Shown: in pieces, positions 1 to 10,880 of the stretch
How positions within the stretch are numbered: position 1 is the first letter of the stretch
How the letters are laid out: the number at the start of each line of letters is the position of its first letter
NCBI GenBank assembly: GCA_958450325.1
Contig: OY288248.1
Span: 46,204,005 to 46,268,004 of the forward strand
DNA: 64,000 nucleotides
Direction: 5' to 3'
DNA from: Agrostemma githago
Lineage: Eukaryota > Streptophyta > Magnoliopsida > Caryophyllales > Caryophyllaceae
Translations under genes and position numbers: made by a program
Notes under the pieces: model-generated
The model's input: only the letters and a program-made list of their open reading frames with translations
Told to the model about the DNA's origin: nothing
The model's database searches: none

Positions 1-555
1 CCTTCCTCTTTCCTTTTCGGTCAGCCTCGTGACTGTGCAGAGCTACTGAGTAGCACTGGCGGGCTGACTCCTGGTTGCCGTCCATTCCAAAGTGAGTGAC
101 ATAGGCTACTGTGAGCGCTCGGATGGAGATGGTGGCTTCGATTTCGTCCAAGGTAGTCCGACCAATCAGGGCGTTGTAGGCTGAATTTGCATCGACAACG
201 ACAAAGAATGCCCTGATATTGCGGGCCAATACCCCCTCCCAGAATGTGATGGGCAGCTCGATGGTACCCATTAGGACGGCACCTGCACCGCTGATCCCAT
301 ACAAAGATCCCACGACGGGCTTCAGATGTTAGGCCTCCAAGTTCATTTCGAAAATGCGTCTTTGTAAACTAGATTGGTATATGCACTTGTATCTACCAAG
401 CATCTTTTGACGATGTGATTTCTGATACCTAAGGTCAGGACTAATGGGTCGCTCTGTGGGTACACAATGCGCCCACAGTCATCCAGAGTGATACTGAGGG
501 TAAGGGTGGTAGGGGGCAGCCGCTTCGGCGTAGCAGATCTGATTATGGAGCTCAC
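1..555 (-). pseudogene. Ty3 aspartic protease, decayed
   Basis: The minus-strand frame 555-343 contains KRCLVDTSAYTNLVY, matching the retropepsin active-site pattern (usually DTGSS-NLV-), with Gly replaced by Ser. Downstream, at about 230-130, the translation includes YNALIGRTTLDEIEA, the conserved C-terminal protease motif of plant Ty3 elements. A stop separates the two halves near 342. The protease would cut the Gag-Pol polyprotein. The damaged active site and frame break indicate no function. Confidence 0.75.
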
Positions 556-565
556 ATAGTTACCT

Positions 566-883
566 TTACCGACTCCTTCGGCTCACCTGACCCTCTACGT
601 CCCCTGATACCACACGGATGACTAGTCGATCTTGCTTTGACCCCTCTGGTCTCCCGGTTGGTGTTTTCTGATTTTGTGTTCTGGCGGCGTAGGCGGACAG
701 CCAACCGTTCCTGATAAGGTTCTCGATTTCATCTTTCAGGTGACGGTATTCTTCGGTGGTATGCTCTATGCTGTCGTGGAATGTGCAAAACTTCTTTGGG
801 CCGTCCTTAGGACGAGGGGGCTTGTTCGGGTGATTCCACTTCGCTGCCTCTTTCTCTAATTCGAAGATCTCGGCCCTCGACAT
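566..883 (-). pseudogene. Ty3 gag C-terminus with degenerate Cys/His segment
   Basis: This 105-residue frame carries KFCTFHDSIEHTTEEY followed by LKDEIENLIRNGWL. It matches the nucleocapsid region of Tat-type gags, usually C-x2-H-x4-HxTE-C. The second Cys is replaced by Tyr. The segment would bind genomic RNA in the virus-like particle. It lies directly upstream of the protease in element order and is separated from it by a stop. Confidence 0.75.
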
Positions 884-1117
884 GATAAGGGCAGTATAAC
901 TATTGAACTTGGGTTAGTATGGTAGTCGCTCCTTTCTGGGGGCATTACTCTCTTCTCCTTTTTGCTTGCCGACTGGCTCGCCCTTGCCGCGGGCGTTCTG
1001 CGACGTCCACTGGGTCCAGTTTGACACCGGTGGGGTGTAGTGCAAGCTATGGAACTACTCTTTGAGCGTGAAACCCTCGGCTATATTGGCGAGTGATTCA
1101 GGCTGAGCACGGATAAG

Positions 1118-1585
1118 CTAGTTCTTCACTTCTCCTGGTGTAAGGGTGTTTGTCAGCACATGGGCTGCAGTGGGATTGTCAATTTCCCTCACCTGCTGAA
1201 ACGCGAGGTCGAATTTCTTTAGATAGTCTCTGATAGATTCACCCTTCCTCTGCTTTAGCGTCGTCAAGTCGAAGCGGGTAAGCCTCCGTCGCTTGTTTCC
1301 GGCATATTGATTCAAGAAAATATCGGTAAGCTCCTGAAATGTGGACACGGATCCACGAGGGAGATCCCATAACCATCCTTGAGCCAGTCCCACAAGGGTG
1401 GTTGGGAAGATCTTACACCAGGCAGCATCCTCCGTATCATACATTCCCATGTAGCTCTCGTAGGCTGCCAGGTGGTCTTCAGGATCGGTGGTTCTGTCGA
1501 AACGGACTGTCGGCATCTTAATTTTGGGGATGGGACAACACTGGACATCCGGATGGAGTGGGGTATTGGTGGGCCTGCCCAGCAT
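1118..1585 (-). pseudogene. Ty3 gag core (Retrotrans_gag)
   Basis: The 155-residue frame shows the Retrotrans_gag capsid signature: DPEDHLAAYESYM near residue 35, AWCKIFPTTLVGLAQGW in the middle, then FQELTDIFLNQYA and LKQRKGESIRDYLKKF. This domain builds the particle shell. The frame ends at a TAG where related gags continue, so it is one piece of a broken gag. Overlapping frames on both strands here are shadows of it. Confidence 0.85.
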
Positions 1586-1726
1586 TCTTGTCCTCCCTCC
1601 CTCTAACTGGTAGTTGTAGGTACCCTAATCCTCCCACCTGCTCGGAGTCGGGGTTCTGTTATTCAGGGGGCGGTGTTGACATGAGTGGCTATGTTGGCTT
1701 ACAGCTTCATTCGACCTCTCGAGGGA

Positions 1727-2342
1727 TTAGTACTTGAATCTTGAGCGTTTTCCCTGGGATAGCGGGTCAAACCTCATTTCCAAACCCTCCTTGGTCCCAC
1801 CAGTCTGGTAACGCCTCGGCTCGGGCGGTGGACCCTGGTTAAACCTAGCCTGCATGCTTCTAAACAAACCCATCGTTTTCGGACGTTTTTTCGTGGCGGT
1901 TATTCTGTCAAACACTCCGGCTCGCTTTAGGCCCAAACGTGTTGTAATATGCCCCCCGTGGCTTGAGCCGATCCTGCATGCCTTGGGACAAGAATCCCTT
2001 TTTAGCGCAGGCGGTGGATTCAATGGTGTGCAGCGACCTCTTCTACTGGAGAGGTTCCTACTCCCGATGAGTGATCTGCAGACGCCTCTTGGCCTGCACG
2101 TACCCCCGGGCGACTATTTTCACATTCCTTTGGATTCTCCTGGTCGCGGTTCGTTTAGTTCCTCCTGCCGGCGTTGAGTTTGGGAACTCAAGATGCCTCG
2201 CGGTTGTTGCTAGACTACACACCAGATCTTCTAGTGTAACATCTTTGTTGAGCATTATTGCTGTGAAGAAGCTAGCTGCTAGCACGGCTTGGGCAGGAGT
2301 GAGCTCGAGGTTCACGTCCTGCTCTGCCACATGTGCCCGCAC
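1727..2342 (-). pseudogene. Ty3 gag N-terminal region, broken
   Basis: Two minus-strand frames lie between the leader and the gag core: 2342-2058, beginning MRAHVAEQDVNLEL, and 2023-1727, rich in Arg, Pro and Gln. Their position and low-complexity composition fit the poorly conserved N-terminus of a Tat-type gag. I cannot name a domain in them. The assignment rests on position only. Confidence 0.5.
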
Positions 2343-2547
2343 GGCCCCTGCTCCCCTACTCGGAGTGCCACGAGTCGCGGCCTACCCCCACCCCTAGGGA
2401 GTGGCGGCTGGCACGACGTCCTGTGGCATTGTGTGCATTTCATAACGTGGGACAATGGCCTACCCGGTCGGATGCATAGCCGTATTAATCTCTTCGATTT
2501 CTTGCATCTTTTGGTGACTTTTGTTCTTCGAGGATTTTAACTATTGT

Positions 2548-2565
2548 TCCCCACAGACGGCGCCA
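2548..2565 (-). other. Primer-binding site of TatA
   Basis: On the minus strand this reads TGGCGCCGTCTGTGGGGA and starts 3 bp after the LTR end. Its first nine bases match the complement of plant tRNA-Asp 3' ends and the rest diverges, so the exact primer tRNA is uncertain. This site primes minus-strand DNA synthesis. Confidence 0.75.
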
Positions 2566-2568
2566 AAT

Positions 2569-3255
2569 TGTTCCAGTTCGGAACCAATCAACTCCAAATC
2601 GGGTTTGGATCTAAATCGATTCGTTCTCTTGATTGTTTTTAATCGCCGCGTCTCACTTCTTTCTCTTCTAGGGTCGGACCTTCCTGACGGATAGGGTTGC
2701 TCGTGCCTACACAGGAAGAAAACAGGGCCTCGGGGGTGTCCGAGGGAACCCTCTCCGATGCCTAAGTCAGTCAGTAAAATGCGCTTGAAGAACCTTGTTC
2801 GTGAGGAACAAAGTGGCGTTTTCTAGAAAGAGATTTTAATGAGAGAAAACTCATTACCTTTTAATGAACGAATATAAAGAGGTATTTATAGGTTTTCATG
2901 AGAGAGAGAGAGAGAGGGAAAGAGAAAGAGGCACGTGCTTCATGCGTGCCCCTTACTTTAAGCTGGAATCAGGAGGATCGGCGGGAGCACCCTCGGGGTC
3001 GGAACAATCGGGGGTCAGCGACCTCCTGAAGGGAGTGCACATGGGCTCAGCCGGTCCAACCGGAGGTCGGGCCTCGGGACTGGGCCAAGGCTCAGGAGGC
3101 TGGTCCGCTCCAACGGCGTTCCCCGGGGGTCGGCCGGACAGATCTGGCCTTATGCCCTGGCGCCGCTCTTGTTGTCCCCCCAGGCCTCTTTTGAGATGGG
3201 TCGGACACGGGTCTCTGACTAGCGGGCGACTTCCGGTAGGTGGCTGACCCCATCA
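2569..3255 (-). repeat. TatA 5' LTR
   Basis: The minus-strand sequence begins TGATGGGGTCA and ends just before the primer site in GGAACA, giving TG...CA ends about 687 bp apart. It contains a GA-rich microsatellite near 2899-2930. The right (outer) boundary at 3255 is the weaker one because no second LTR copy is available for comparison and I did not find a target duplication. Confidence 0.6.
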
Positions 3256-5407
3256 ATTTTGATATCTTGTTATCATTACTTAAAGTAACTTTGCTTTTCG
3301 TGGATAATATCGTCGAAGTTTGTATATGTGATTTATACATTTCTTTTACGATGGTTGACGTTTGAGTAGATTTTAATCATGGTTGTATTTGATTATTTGA
3401 TCTTAGCTTGTTTCATAGCTATGTTTTAGGTGAGTTTCATCGAGATGTTGATGATTAGTATTTTTATTGGTATGTTGATGTTTTAACGGTAGCTATTTAA
3501 AGCTATGTGTGTGTAGTGTTTACACTATGTTTGGTGGATTTGAATAATTGTAATTGTTGTATGGTATAATATAATAATTGATGATTAGAATGCATGAGAA
3601 TGAGTAAGTAATGGGTACTCCCTTCAATGTGATACACATTAATTCTGAGTTTTGAGCGGTAAAATATGGTTCACATATGTAGCTTGAATGAACGGTGTAT
3701 TGATTGTTTAGGCGTAGAAAGGGATGGTATTTGATTCCTTGAGTAGCTTGGTTTATTTAAGGGATTTTGAAAACTCACTCTTGTGGAAGCATAAATATTC
3801 AAGTTGTTGACGAGTCTCACTTTGGATATAATCGTGAGAGGAACTCGTATTGGAATATTTTGGATGCTGCTTTAATCAATGGTTTTTTGATTGTTTATTT
3901 AGTAATGTTGGCCAGTCATTATTGTTTCATCTATGTATGTCGTATGTTTGTTTTAAGGTTTGCGATTGATTTTGTTTCATAATCTTGGTAATTTTGGTTT
4001 GTGATAACCATGGTGAGCTTATGGAATCATGGTGATTCGCCATGTACTTTGAAATCAATAGCATGAATGGTACAACTTTGACAAGTCCGGTTATGGAGTA
4101 ATCATTTGTTGTGGGTCCTTTGCTGGTCTTTGGCATAGATCAAAGATATAAGATATTGTTAAAGGTGGTTGTTCGTCATGTCTTTCTATGAAGGACATAG
4201 GGGAGGTAAATATGATCTTTAGTTTTAGGATCAAGGGTGAGAGTATGTAACTATTCTCTAGTTTGTTCTCCTATGGACCGAGTTTCACAGTACAACTCGG
4301 GTTTTCATAAGAACTTGATCGCATAGTCGGTTAGAGTTGAGTGTGTATAGTGGTTAAACTAATACTCATCTTTGACTAAGCAATTAATCAAGTGTGAAAT
4401 ATATTAGATAGCCATTAATTTGGTTTGTCTTGTGTTGGTTCTCCTTCGGTTTTGAGGGAGTATTGTATATGCAATTTGAGCTACGTTCGTAGATGATTGT
4501 CTCTAAAATTGATAATGTTTTATAAGTTTGGGGAGACACCATTGATTTATGGTTTCGAAGAAACAAATTGGAATTGGAATTGGATCTCGCAGTGTTATCT
4601 TGCTATTGCCGGTGTATAAGCTAGGTCACTAAGGAAAATGAGCTACGAGTTTCTTTCAAGTTTTAAACTGATGTTGCTCTTGTTTATGATAGTGATGTTA
4701 TTTTGGCTAAGTTTATAGTCAAGTGGAAATGGTGACTGCAGCACTGCGTGTTAGAAATAACACAGTATCTTTACTATCACAAGCCTGGTTACTTCAGTTG
4801 TTTTATGAGATCTCAATGTTTTTCTAGTGGATCGCTTTGATCACGATCAACTAGGGACTTGGTATAAAGTCAGTTATTGGGATGGTTAAACCCAATAAAT
4901 TTTTGGTGGTAGGATACCCAATTCCCCTCTAATACGACGTTAGAGGCAGAATTCCATGTGGAAGGCCTACTATCTTAGATTTGAGCACATGATTATTTGT
5001 TCCGAAAGTGTGTGCTATCTATTACCTGCATGCATATGATGAAGTGGTATCTTCTTAATGGATCTTTGATAAAGTGCCAATGCGGGTGAACGATAAAAGA
5101 TTCACTTATGTGAGGCATGAAGTTTGGCCGCTTCAAAGAAGTTCGGGTTGACTCCCTATATGCGCTCATGAAAGGATATGGACACGAGGCCTGTTAATTA
5201 GTGTCGGTATTACTTGTGGAGTTTTCAGCTTATGTGTATGATTATCTTCACGTATTCAAAATGGGTAAAGGGGTTCAATGCTTAGTCACAACCCAATACA
5301 CCGAATATCTGGAATGTGTAATTATACTAAGGGGTAATTCAATCTTCGGGATATTGCCATGATGCATGAGTTGGTTGTTTATTGTTGCTAAACCAAGGAT
5401 TATATTC
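3256..5407. other. Unassigned AT-rich intergenic sequence
   Basis: No open frame longer than about 95 codons shows a recognisable domain on either strand. The composition (T-rich on the plus strand) and the possible polypurine tract at the right end suggest the 3' portion of an old plus-strand LTR retrotransposon, but no pol motif could be read with confidence. I see no tRNA, ncRNA or promoter that I can support. Confidence 0.4.
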
Positions 5408-5459
5408 AAATGGGGGAGGAATGTTGGTGATTTGAGTTAATCACCGTTCATTTTGTGTA
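5408..5459 (+). repeat. Possible polypurine tract and truncated LTR start
   Basis: The purine run AAATGGGGGAGGAA is followed directly by TGTTGGTGATTT, the usual arrangement of a plant retrotransposon polypurine tract and the first bases of its 3' LTR. The LTR would be cut off after about 38 bp by the TatB relic. No other copy of this LTR is present to confirm it. Confidence 0.35.
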
Positions 5460-6412
5460 GTCGGGGTTTAGTTACAAAGAAGGGCAAACTCGGCTTTAGC
5501 TGTACGGTGGGCTTTCCTTAGGATTTGGCAAAGTGGGCCTAGTCCCGTTCGAAGGAAGATCCATGTGAGAATTCCCCAGACTTTGGACTCGAATGTGTAA
5601 ACAGGCTTCCCTTTGCAGGAGTTCATCCTACGAAGGTAGGCCGTGCCTTGACAAATAAGGCGGACTGGGATAGGGAGGAAACCCGTGATGTATGATCGAC
5701 GGAGTTTCGACGCTATAGACTCTGACAACCTATCTATGACAAGACCCGACACTGCTAAATACGGGAAGTCCTAATAAGAAGAGGGCTTTGAAAAGGGAAC
5801 TTGGATTTGAAAACCGAACAAGGTCGGATAGGATGGCCCGATTTTTTTTTAAAATCGAAAAAAATGTTATCGGGCCGATATTTCGAGATTTTAGAAAAGT
5901 TTGGACAGCATACCGGCTAAAAAATAGGCTATTTTGAGTCAAAATCATAAGTCCTAAATTTGGTAGCTTTCCGGGTTTTGAAAATAGATAGGTTTGAAAA
6001 GATGCAAGTTTTTGAAAATGACGGTTTTTGAAAAGACGATAAATAGATCAAGTAGCACGTAGTCACGGAAACAGTACAATGACACCATGTATGCTCTTAA
6101 TCTATGTCTCGGTCAGTCGAGATAGGGTCTATACCAACGACGATGACTTTCTCGCAAATCAGGACGGTCCTCCTAAGCCGAGTTGGTCTTAGAATCTGCC
6201 GTAAAACCCATGCGAGTTCTGCCATCGAAGTCTTTAGTGCACTCATATAGGAACGCACCACGGTATAGTGGGACGTCGGTCACAAGTAACCGGCCCGGGA
6301 AAGATTTGGGTTATGGATGAACCATTGGACTAAAACGTGTACATTACTAATCGAACGATTTCTTTTCGAGTCTCACTCTGAAGATGCCGATGGTAAGTGA
6401 CACATCAGTTAA
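5460..6412 (-). other. TatB untranslated leader
   Basis: The roughly 950 bp after the primer site matches 50637-51635 of the plus-strand copy in patches. One shared patch (about 6260-6330) includes the text CCGACGTCCCACTATACCG, and another near 5640-5720 corresponds to 51330-51400. No gag start is reached before the match ends near 5470. Short frames here are shadows, though some are conserved between the two copies because the leader itself is conserved. Confidence 0.65.
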
Positions 6413-6430
6413 TCCCCAGCGGAGTCGCCA
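6413..6430 (-). other. TatB primer-binding site (tRNA-Arg type)
   Basis: The minus strand reads TGGCGACTCCGCTGGGGA, identical to the site at 50619-50636. From memory of plant tRNA-Arg(ACG), the 3' end complement is the same except for one base. tRNA-Arg priming is typical of Tat/Ogre elements. The site lies 3 bp from the LTR end. Confidence 0.85.
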
Positions 6431-6433
6431 AAT

Positions 6434-8923
6434 TATGGACATGACATAGGTCCACCCCGACGCGGCCACGCGCGGGTTTGGGGAGGCGAATGAATCTCCA
6501 TATGAGATGGGTCGAATTGAATTTTAAATCGAAGTAGGAGTCGCCACCGAACTTTGTGGGAGTTCGGGCCCGTTCGAACCCACTCTATGTCGTAGTGGGT
6601 CATATACAAAATATGGCCCATTTCCGATGTCAGAGTTTATCGAGTTCGTCCCTTAGCATTTGATACCGATACCGATATTATCGGATATCGTGTATTGAAT
6701 GACTCTCGTTGCCAATGGATTCGGACATCCGGAAACCATGGTTCTGAGTAAGGGGTGAGGGCACGTGTTAGGAAGTTCACTGAGAACACCCAACCCCGCC
6801 CGCACTTAGCGGCCTTTACTAAGATATCGTTCGTTTTTGGTGTACACGTGTTAGTTCGATAGTGGAATGATATGCAAACATTATTTTCCCTAAGCATGTG
6901 AGAGAAGAAAAATAAATGGGTTGCTAAGTCGTTTAATGCATCTTAAACTAATAACGTCAAAGTTATACTTAGCATGTGAAGTTCGTTTTAGTCTAATAAA
7001 ACAAAAGATGAAAATAAATTGCTACAAACATGGACAAACGAGTTAGTAACGATTTATAAATCGAATAAGAATATAAATACGATGATATGCATGATTTTAG
7101 AAAAGGGTTTATGACACGTGATGAATTAACACGTGTTGACCGAGGTCGAAAAATATTTATCGAAATCTGAAAATATGTTGCGCAAGTCGCTATTTTATGT
7201 AAGAAACGATGCTCGAAAAATAATAAAAAGAACGAAAACTGTGCCGCTTATTCCCGAGGGTCGCGCGACTCGCCTGGGACGCCGGCGGGTCGCGTGATAG
7301 GCTGCCTCGGAACCGATTTTTGAAAAAATCGATAGTTCTATTAAACCGCGTACGAATATTGCATAATTCGTAGTCGACATAAATTCGCGATATTCGTTAT
7401 ATTCGATATTCGATTATGAAATCGATATCGGATATTCGGAATAGTCTTTTTAGAAAAAAAAAACTAATTTTGTAAATCGCTTTATAAAAGCGATGTATTA
7501 AAAAGACGAGAGGAAAAAAAGAAGCTCGATTTTCCAGGCACTCTCGCGCGTCGCCTGAGAGGGCGCGCGACTCGCGCGGGAATCTGTCCCGGATTTTTAT
7601 TTTTCGAAAATCGTCGGTTTTTATAAATCGCGTACAAATATGCATTAATTTATACTCGATTATATTTTCGATATTCGTCATATCCGATATTCGATTATGA
7701 GATCGATATCAAATAGCCGGAAGGATTTTAGAAAAAGTTTTACAAAGTTTGTTTTGAAAAGAATTTGAACGAAAAAAAGGTTAATTCTCTCCGCGTAGAA
7801 AAATCGTCGAATTTTAAAAAAGATGTAACGATTTTTTAGCATCGACGAGATTTAATTTAGTTCTTGTTAGATACGATATTCGATTAGAGAATCGATATCG
7901 TATTTTAAGAACGTTTCTTTTTATGAAAATATTTTTGTGATATCGATATTATAAAAAAATGCGACAACGACCCATATTAAAAAAACGGACCGACTGACGA
8001 AAAGAGAAGAAAAAGGACGAGAGAAAGAAAGAGAAAAGGGAAGAATCGGGTTTGATTTTACACCCTCAACCTACATGCTTTGTTTTCTCGGAATGAGGCT
8101 CGTCGGAAAGTGGCTTAGGCACGGGAGCGTCGAGACGATGTGGATGAGTTAGGGTGTCGGTTTGGGATGTGTGAGGTGACGGGTTCGGCCGGTTTTTTGG
8201 GGTCGGATTCATCGGGTTATTTTATCGGTATTTCGATGCCTTTTTTTTTATGCTATGTCGTAGATGTCTAATCTGTATTCGATGGGAATTGTTGATGATT
8301 TGTGTTGAATATGAAGGTCTATTTATAGGTGAGGTCCTTGATAGGAGCTAGGAGAAGTATTTCTTGCTTAGGTGACAAGAAACACCGGTTTGGATAGGAA
8401 ACGTAGGAGTTTGAAGGGGACGAGAGTCCTGTTTCTTGGTGAGAAAGCCATGTCTCGGCTGAAATGGGTTGTTTTGGCCGAGTGTTTGACACTCGGTTGG
8501 TAAATCGATTTGGCTTGCGGATAGAATTCTTACTTGAGATCGAATTCTATCCTCGAACGGATTTGTTTAATATTTTCGAGGCTGATATTTTGTAGTATCT
8601 GAGCCTAGGCCGAACTGATGAGGTGTCACGGCTGGTCCGTGTTTCTCAGGAAAAAATATCTTTGACCGGGTTTGACCCGGTCGTAAAAGATGGTTTTGCC
8701 CCTGGTGCCGAATTCGACCCAAATTAGTCTTATTTGACTCGAAACGACCTACTGGGCCTGGATTTGAGGTTTGTTTTGTAAGATTTGTACTCCGTAATAA
8801 GCCTAAACCAAATGTCCCTGATTTAGAGCCCATATCCGAGTCCATCAAAGCATGTTTGCGTCCGATCATCATTGGGTGTTTGGCGGGAACTATTGTAGAC
8901 ACCCGTCATGTTTTTATGTTTCA
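6434..8923 (-). repeat. TatB LTR, about 2.5 kb
   Basis: Reverse-strand similarity to 47962-50615 is clear at both ends: near 8820-8900 (with GATGATCGGACGC shared) and at the 3' end next to the primer site. A TATA-like ATAAATAGA lies at about 8318-8326 on the minus strand. The outer boundary is placed at a TGAAACATAAA start, but the first 30 bp align poorly with the other copy. At the position of the palindrome array in the other LTR, this copy has GC-rich palindromes such as GTCGCGCGAC (7259-7268) without the 21-bp spacing. A stem with arms CCGAGTGT/CACTCGG lies near 8482-8500. Confidence 0.7.
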
Positions 8924-8936
8924 GGGATATGATCAT

Positions 8937-9246
8937 TGTGAAACACCCCATGTTAAATTGAAGATATCTTATTTATTAGCTTTGCTTAAAGGGAATTGAA
9001 GTACAACTCATATCAACAAAGTGCACTTTCTTTTCTGGTTATCCATGCAAAAGAACTCTACAGTTAAGCGTGCTTGGCTGGGAGTAGTCTACGGATGGGT
9101 GACCATCCCGGAAGGTTTCCGAGATGTGCATGAGTGAGGACAAAATGCGCTAGAAAGGACTCGTGTTGGTCTATGGGACCAGTTCAGAGCCTGTCGAGCT
9201 ACCGCGGCTAACATTTCCGGTCCTAGGATTGGGCCGGGGTGTTACA
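8937..9246 (+). mobile_element. Cassandra-type TRIM solo LTR
   Basis: The 310-bp segment begins TGTGAAACACCCC and ends GGGGTGTTACA, giving inverted ends, and encloses a stretch resembling plant 5S rRNA. This is the signature of Cassandra terminal-repeat retrotransposons in miniature, which carry 5S promoter sequence in their LTRs. Only one LTR is seen and no primer site follows, so it is a solo LTR. The flanking 5-mers (ATCAT and CATTG) do not form a clean duplication. It sits exactly between TatB LTR sequence on the left and a mobile-domain exon on the right. Confidence 0.85.
9052..9135 (+). promoter_or_regulatory. 5S rRNA-like pol III promoter segment in Cassandra LTR
   Basis: The text GTTAAGCGTGCTTGG (box A region, about 9063-9077) and GGATGGGTGACC (box C, 9093-9104) match plant 5S rRNA, with a degenerate intermediate element between them. 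The 5' and 3' thirds of a real 5S gene are absent or diverged, so this is not a 5S gene. In Cassandra the segment is thought to support pol III-type transcription; activity here is unknown. Confidence 0.85.
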
Positions 9247-10441
9247 CATTGCTTCCCATAGGCGCAGGGCCTTTGCTTTCTACATGCTTCATCGCTACGC
9301 CTTTGAGGGGCGAATGAAGGCTGACTCGTGCATCGGCTACTTGGTGTGGTAGACCAAATGGAGACTAGTTATAGTCCAGCTTGACTGATAACCGGGGAAA
9401 TCATCATGGGCCTTGACGCTAGGAGGATCCACTCTGATAGGCAATTGACGGGCAGTTGTCGACTTCTGCAGGTATACATCTCTCGCTTTTTTTTTTGAAG
9501 TCTTATAAGACCTTGTCCCGCCAGATTTGGATGTATGAGAGGTTGTCGATCATGGAGCCCCCTATTGACGTACACAAATATCGCAGCAGTGAAGTGAGTT
9601 CGAGGAAGAGGCGCATGAGCCAGAGCCATGACATAAACCGAGCTTATTGGGAGAAAGGACTTGTGTTCCATGGAGGTCCTTTGATCAGGTGGACCGTTGC
9701 TTGGTGGTTTCTTTCCACACTGACGGGGTTAGCCAAGAGGGATCAGGCTCGGTATTTGGTGATCTTATCACTCGATTGGTGTGTTCATATATACCCAGAC
9801 CACATTTTGAGGCACTTCGGATAGACTCAGCGAATTCCTGAGATCGAGGCTATAATCAGCGTCCCATTTCAGCTAACGGACGCGATGCGCGACACTTGGT
9901 TACAGCGGTGTCATACACGTGTCATTTGGACTATTCCCAACCCTTGTCACTCGGTCTGGGTTTTCGAGTCATATCGAAAATGGGATTCTGAATAGTCGGA
10001 GGAGGTCCGTAAGGCCCTGGAAGTTGATGAAGCCTTTGATCTGGTTCGCAAGGAGACGACTAAGGATAATAGGGGCATTTTAGATGATGGTGGTACCCCT
10101 GCTACCTTTGTACGGCTAGAGTCGAGCCCTAAGACGAAGACTAAGACTCGGGCTAGAGATACCAGCACTAGAGGTGGATGGGAAAGACTGAGCACCCGGA
10201 CCGATTTGGAGAAGAGGCTCAGACTGAGGCTGGCGGCCAAGGACCGGCTTGGCCCGCGTGATAAGCTGTCGGAGCATGTGAAAGCCTAACTTGGGCCGAT
10301 CAATGTGGCTTAAGATCCACTCCGAAAGAAACGGGTCCGGGCTAAGGAAGTCCATGTAGTGATTCAGGAACGTCCGCCCCCGCCTCGTCGCTATTGGACG
10401 GTCAAGGAAGCAAAGGATAACGGTAAGGGCAAGATGCTCTG
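9247..10441 (+). pseudogene. Plant mobile domain (PMD-like) gene fragment, antisense to TatB
   Basis: It is homologous to the antisense gene at 58124-63526. The first exon fragment (9247-9471) reads FYMLHRYAFEG-like sequence and ends LLQ at a GTATAC donor. A 53-bp intron (9472-9524) ends in CCAG. The second exon begins IWMYERLSIM and contains FHGGPLIRW, YPDHILRHFG and the conserved KALEVDEAFDL block. In-frame TAG codons follow HFG and DSE; the first replaces a Trp seen in the other copy. The 5' part is lost at the Cassandra junction. The family is an aminotransferase-like or plant mobile domain family of uncertain biochemical role. Confidence 0.75.
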
Positions 10442-10543
10442 AATACCCGGGTCCTCAGATTTATTTATTACTACTATTTTTGTAGTGTCGTACCGTGTTT
10501 GCAATTTTTGTACTTTGAATCTCCCGAATTTATCGAGGTTTTG

Positions 10544-10598
<55 letters not shown>

Positions 10599-10880
10599 GG
10601 TATTTACTAATTAAACCGTTTCTGTCCTTTTTTCGCGATTTTGGTGGTTGTGCTCTTGTTTGGGGCTGCCTACGTATCCACATTTAGTGGAATTAAACCA
10701 GACGTAGTTCAAGCTTTTGTAATTTCGCAATCTTGAAATACACAAAGACTAATGGTTTGAGATGTGTATGATAGTAGGATAAATAATCCCAACTTACTGA
10801 CTTGTTTTTTTTTTTTTTGAAAATTTATGTTTTGAATAGACACCTTTGATAAACTTTAGCAAATGACATTGAGAAAGGAT
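10442..10880 (-). other. TatB spacer between pol and antisense gene, with (AAT)n
   Basis: Blocks match 57721-58000 in reverse: GGCTGCCTACGTATCCAC (10666-10683) corresponds to the segment near 57927-57945, and GCAAATGACATTGAGA near the right end corresponds to the bases just after the pol stop. An (AAT)n tract of about 56 bp occupies 10543-10598 and accounts for the poly-Ile frames here. No gene is seen. Confidence 0.7.
10543..10598. repeat. (AAT)n microsatellite
   Basis: About 18 uninterrupted ATA/AAT units lie inside the TatB spacer. Unlike the tracts at 17125-27866, this one is not followed by a LINE copy. Confidence 0.95.

Larger units (their letters stand above)
1..3255 (-). mobile_element. 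Ty3/gypsy element TatA, 5' half (LTR, PBS, gag, protease)
   Basis: Reading the minus strand from 3255 towards 1, the order is LTR, primer-binding site, gag pieces and aspartic protease; the window starts before RT would be reached. This is the standard Ty3 order. The gag and protease style (a Cys/His segment with a following D/EIE-LI-G pattern, protease ending in a YNALIGR-type motif) resembles the plant Tat lineage. All frames are interrupted, so the copy is dead. The lineage is inferred from gag and protease alone because RT and RNase H lie outside the window. Confidence 0.8.

Noticed and set aside
2548..2565. tRNA genes at the primer-binding sites (also 6413, 35676, 38303, 50619)
   Set aside because: Only the 18-base 3'-end complement is present; no cloverleaf follows.
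9052..9135. A genuine 5S rRNA gene
   Set aside because: Only the central promoter region is 5S-like; the 5' and 3' parts do not match and it is enclosed by Cassandra LTR ends.
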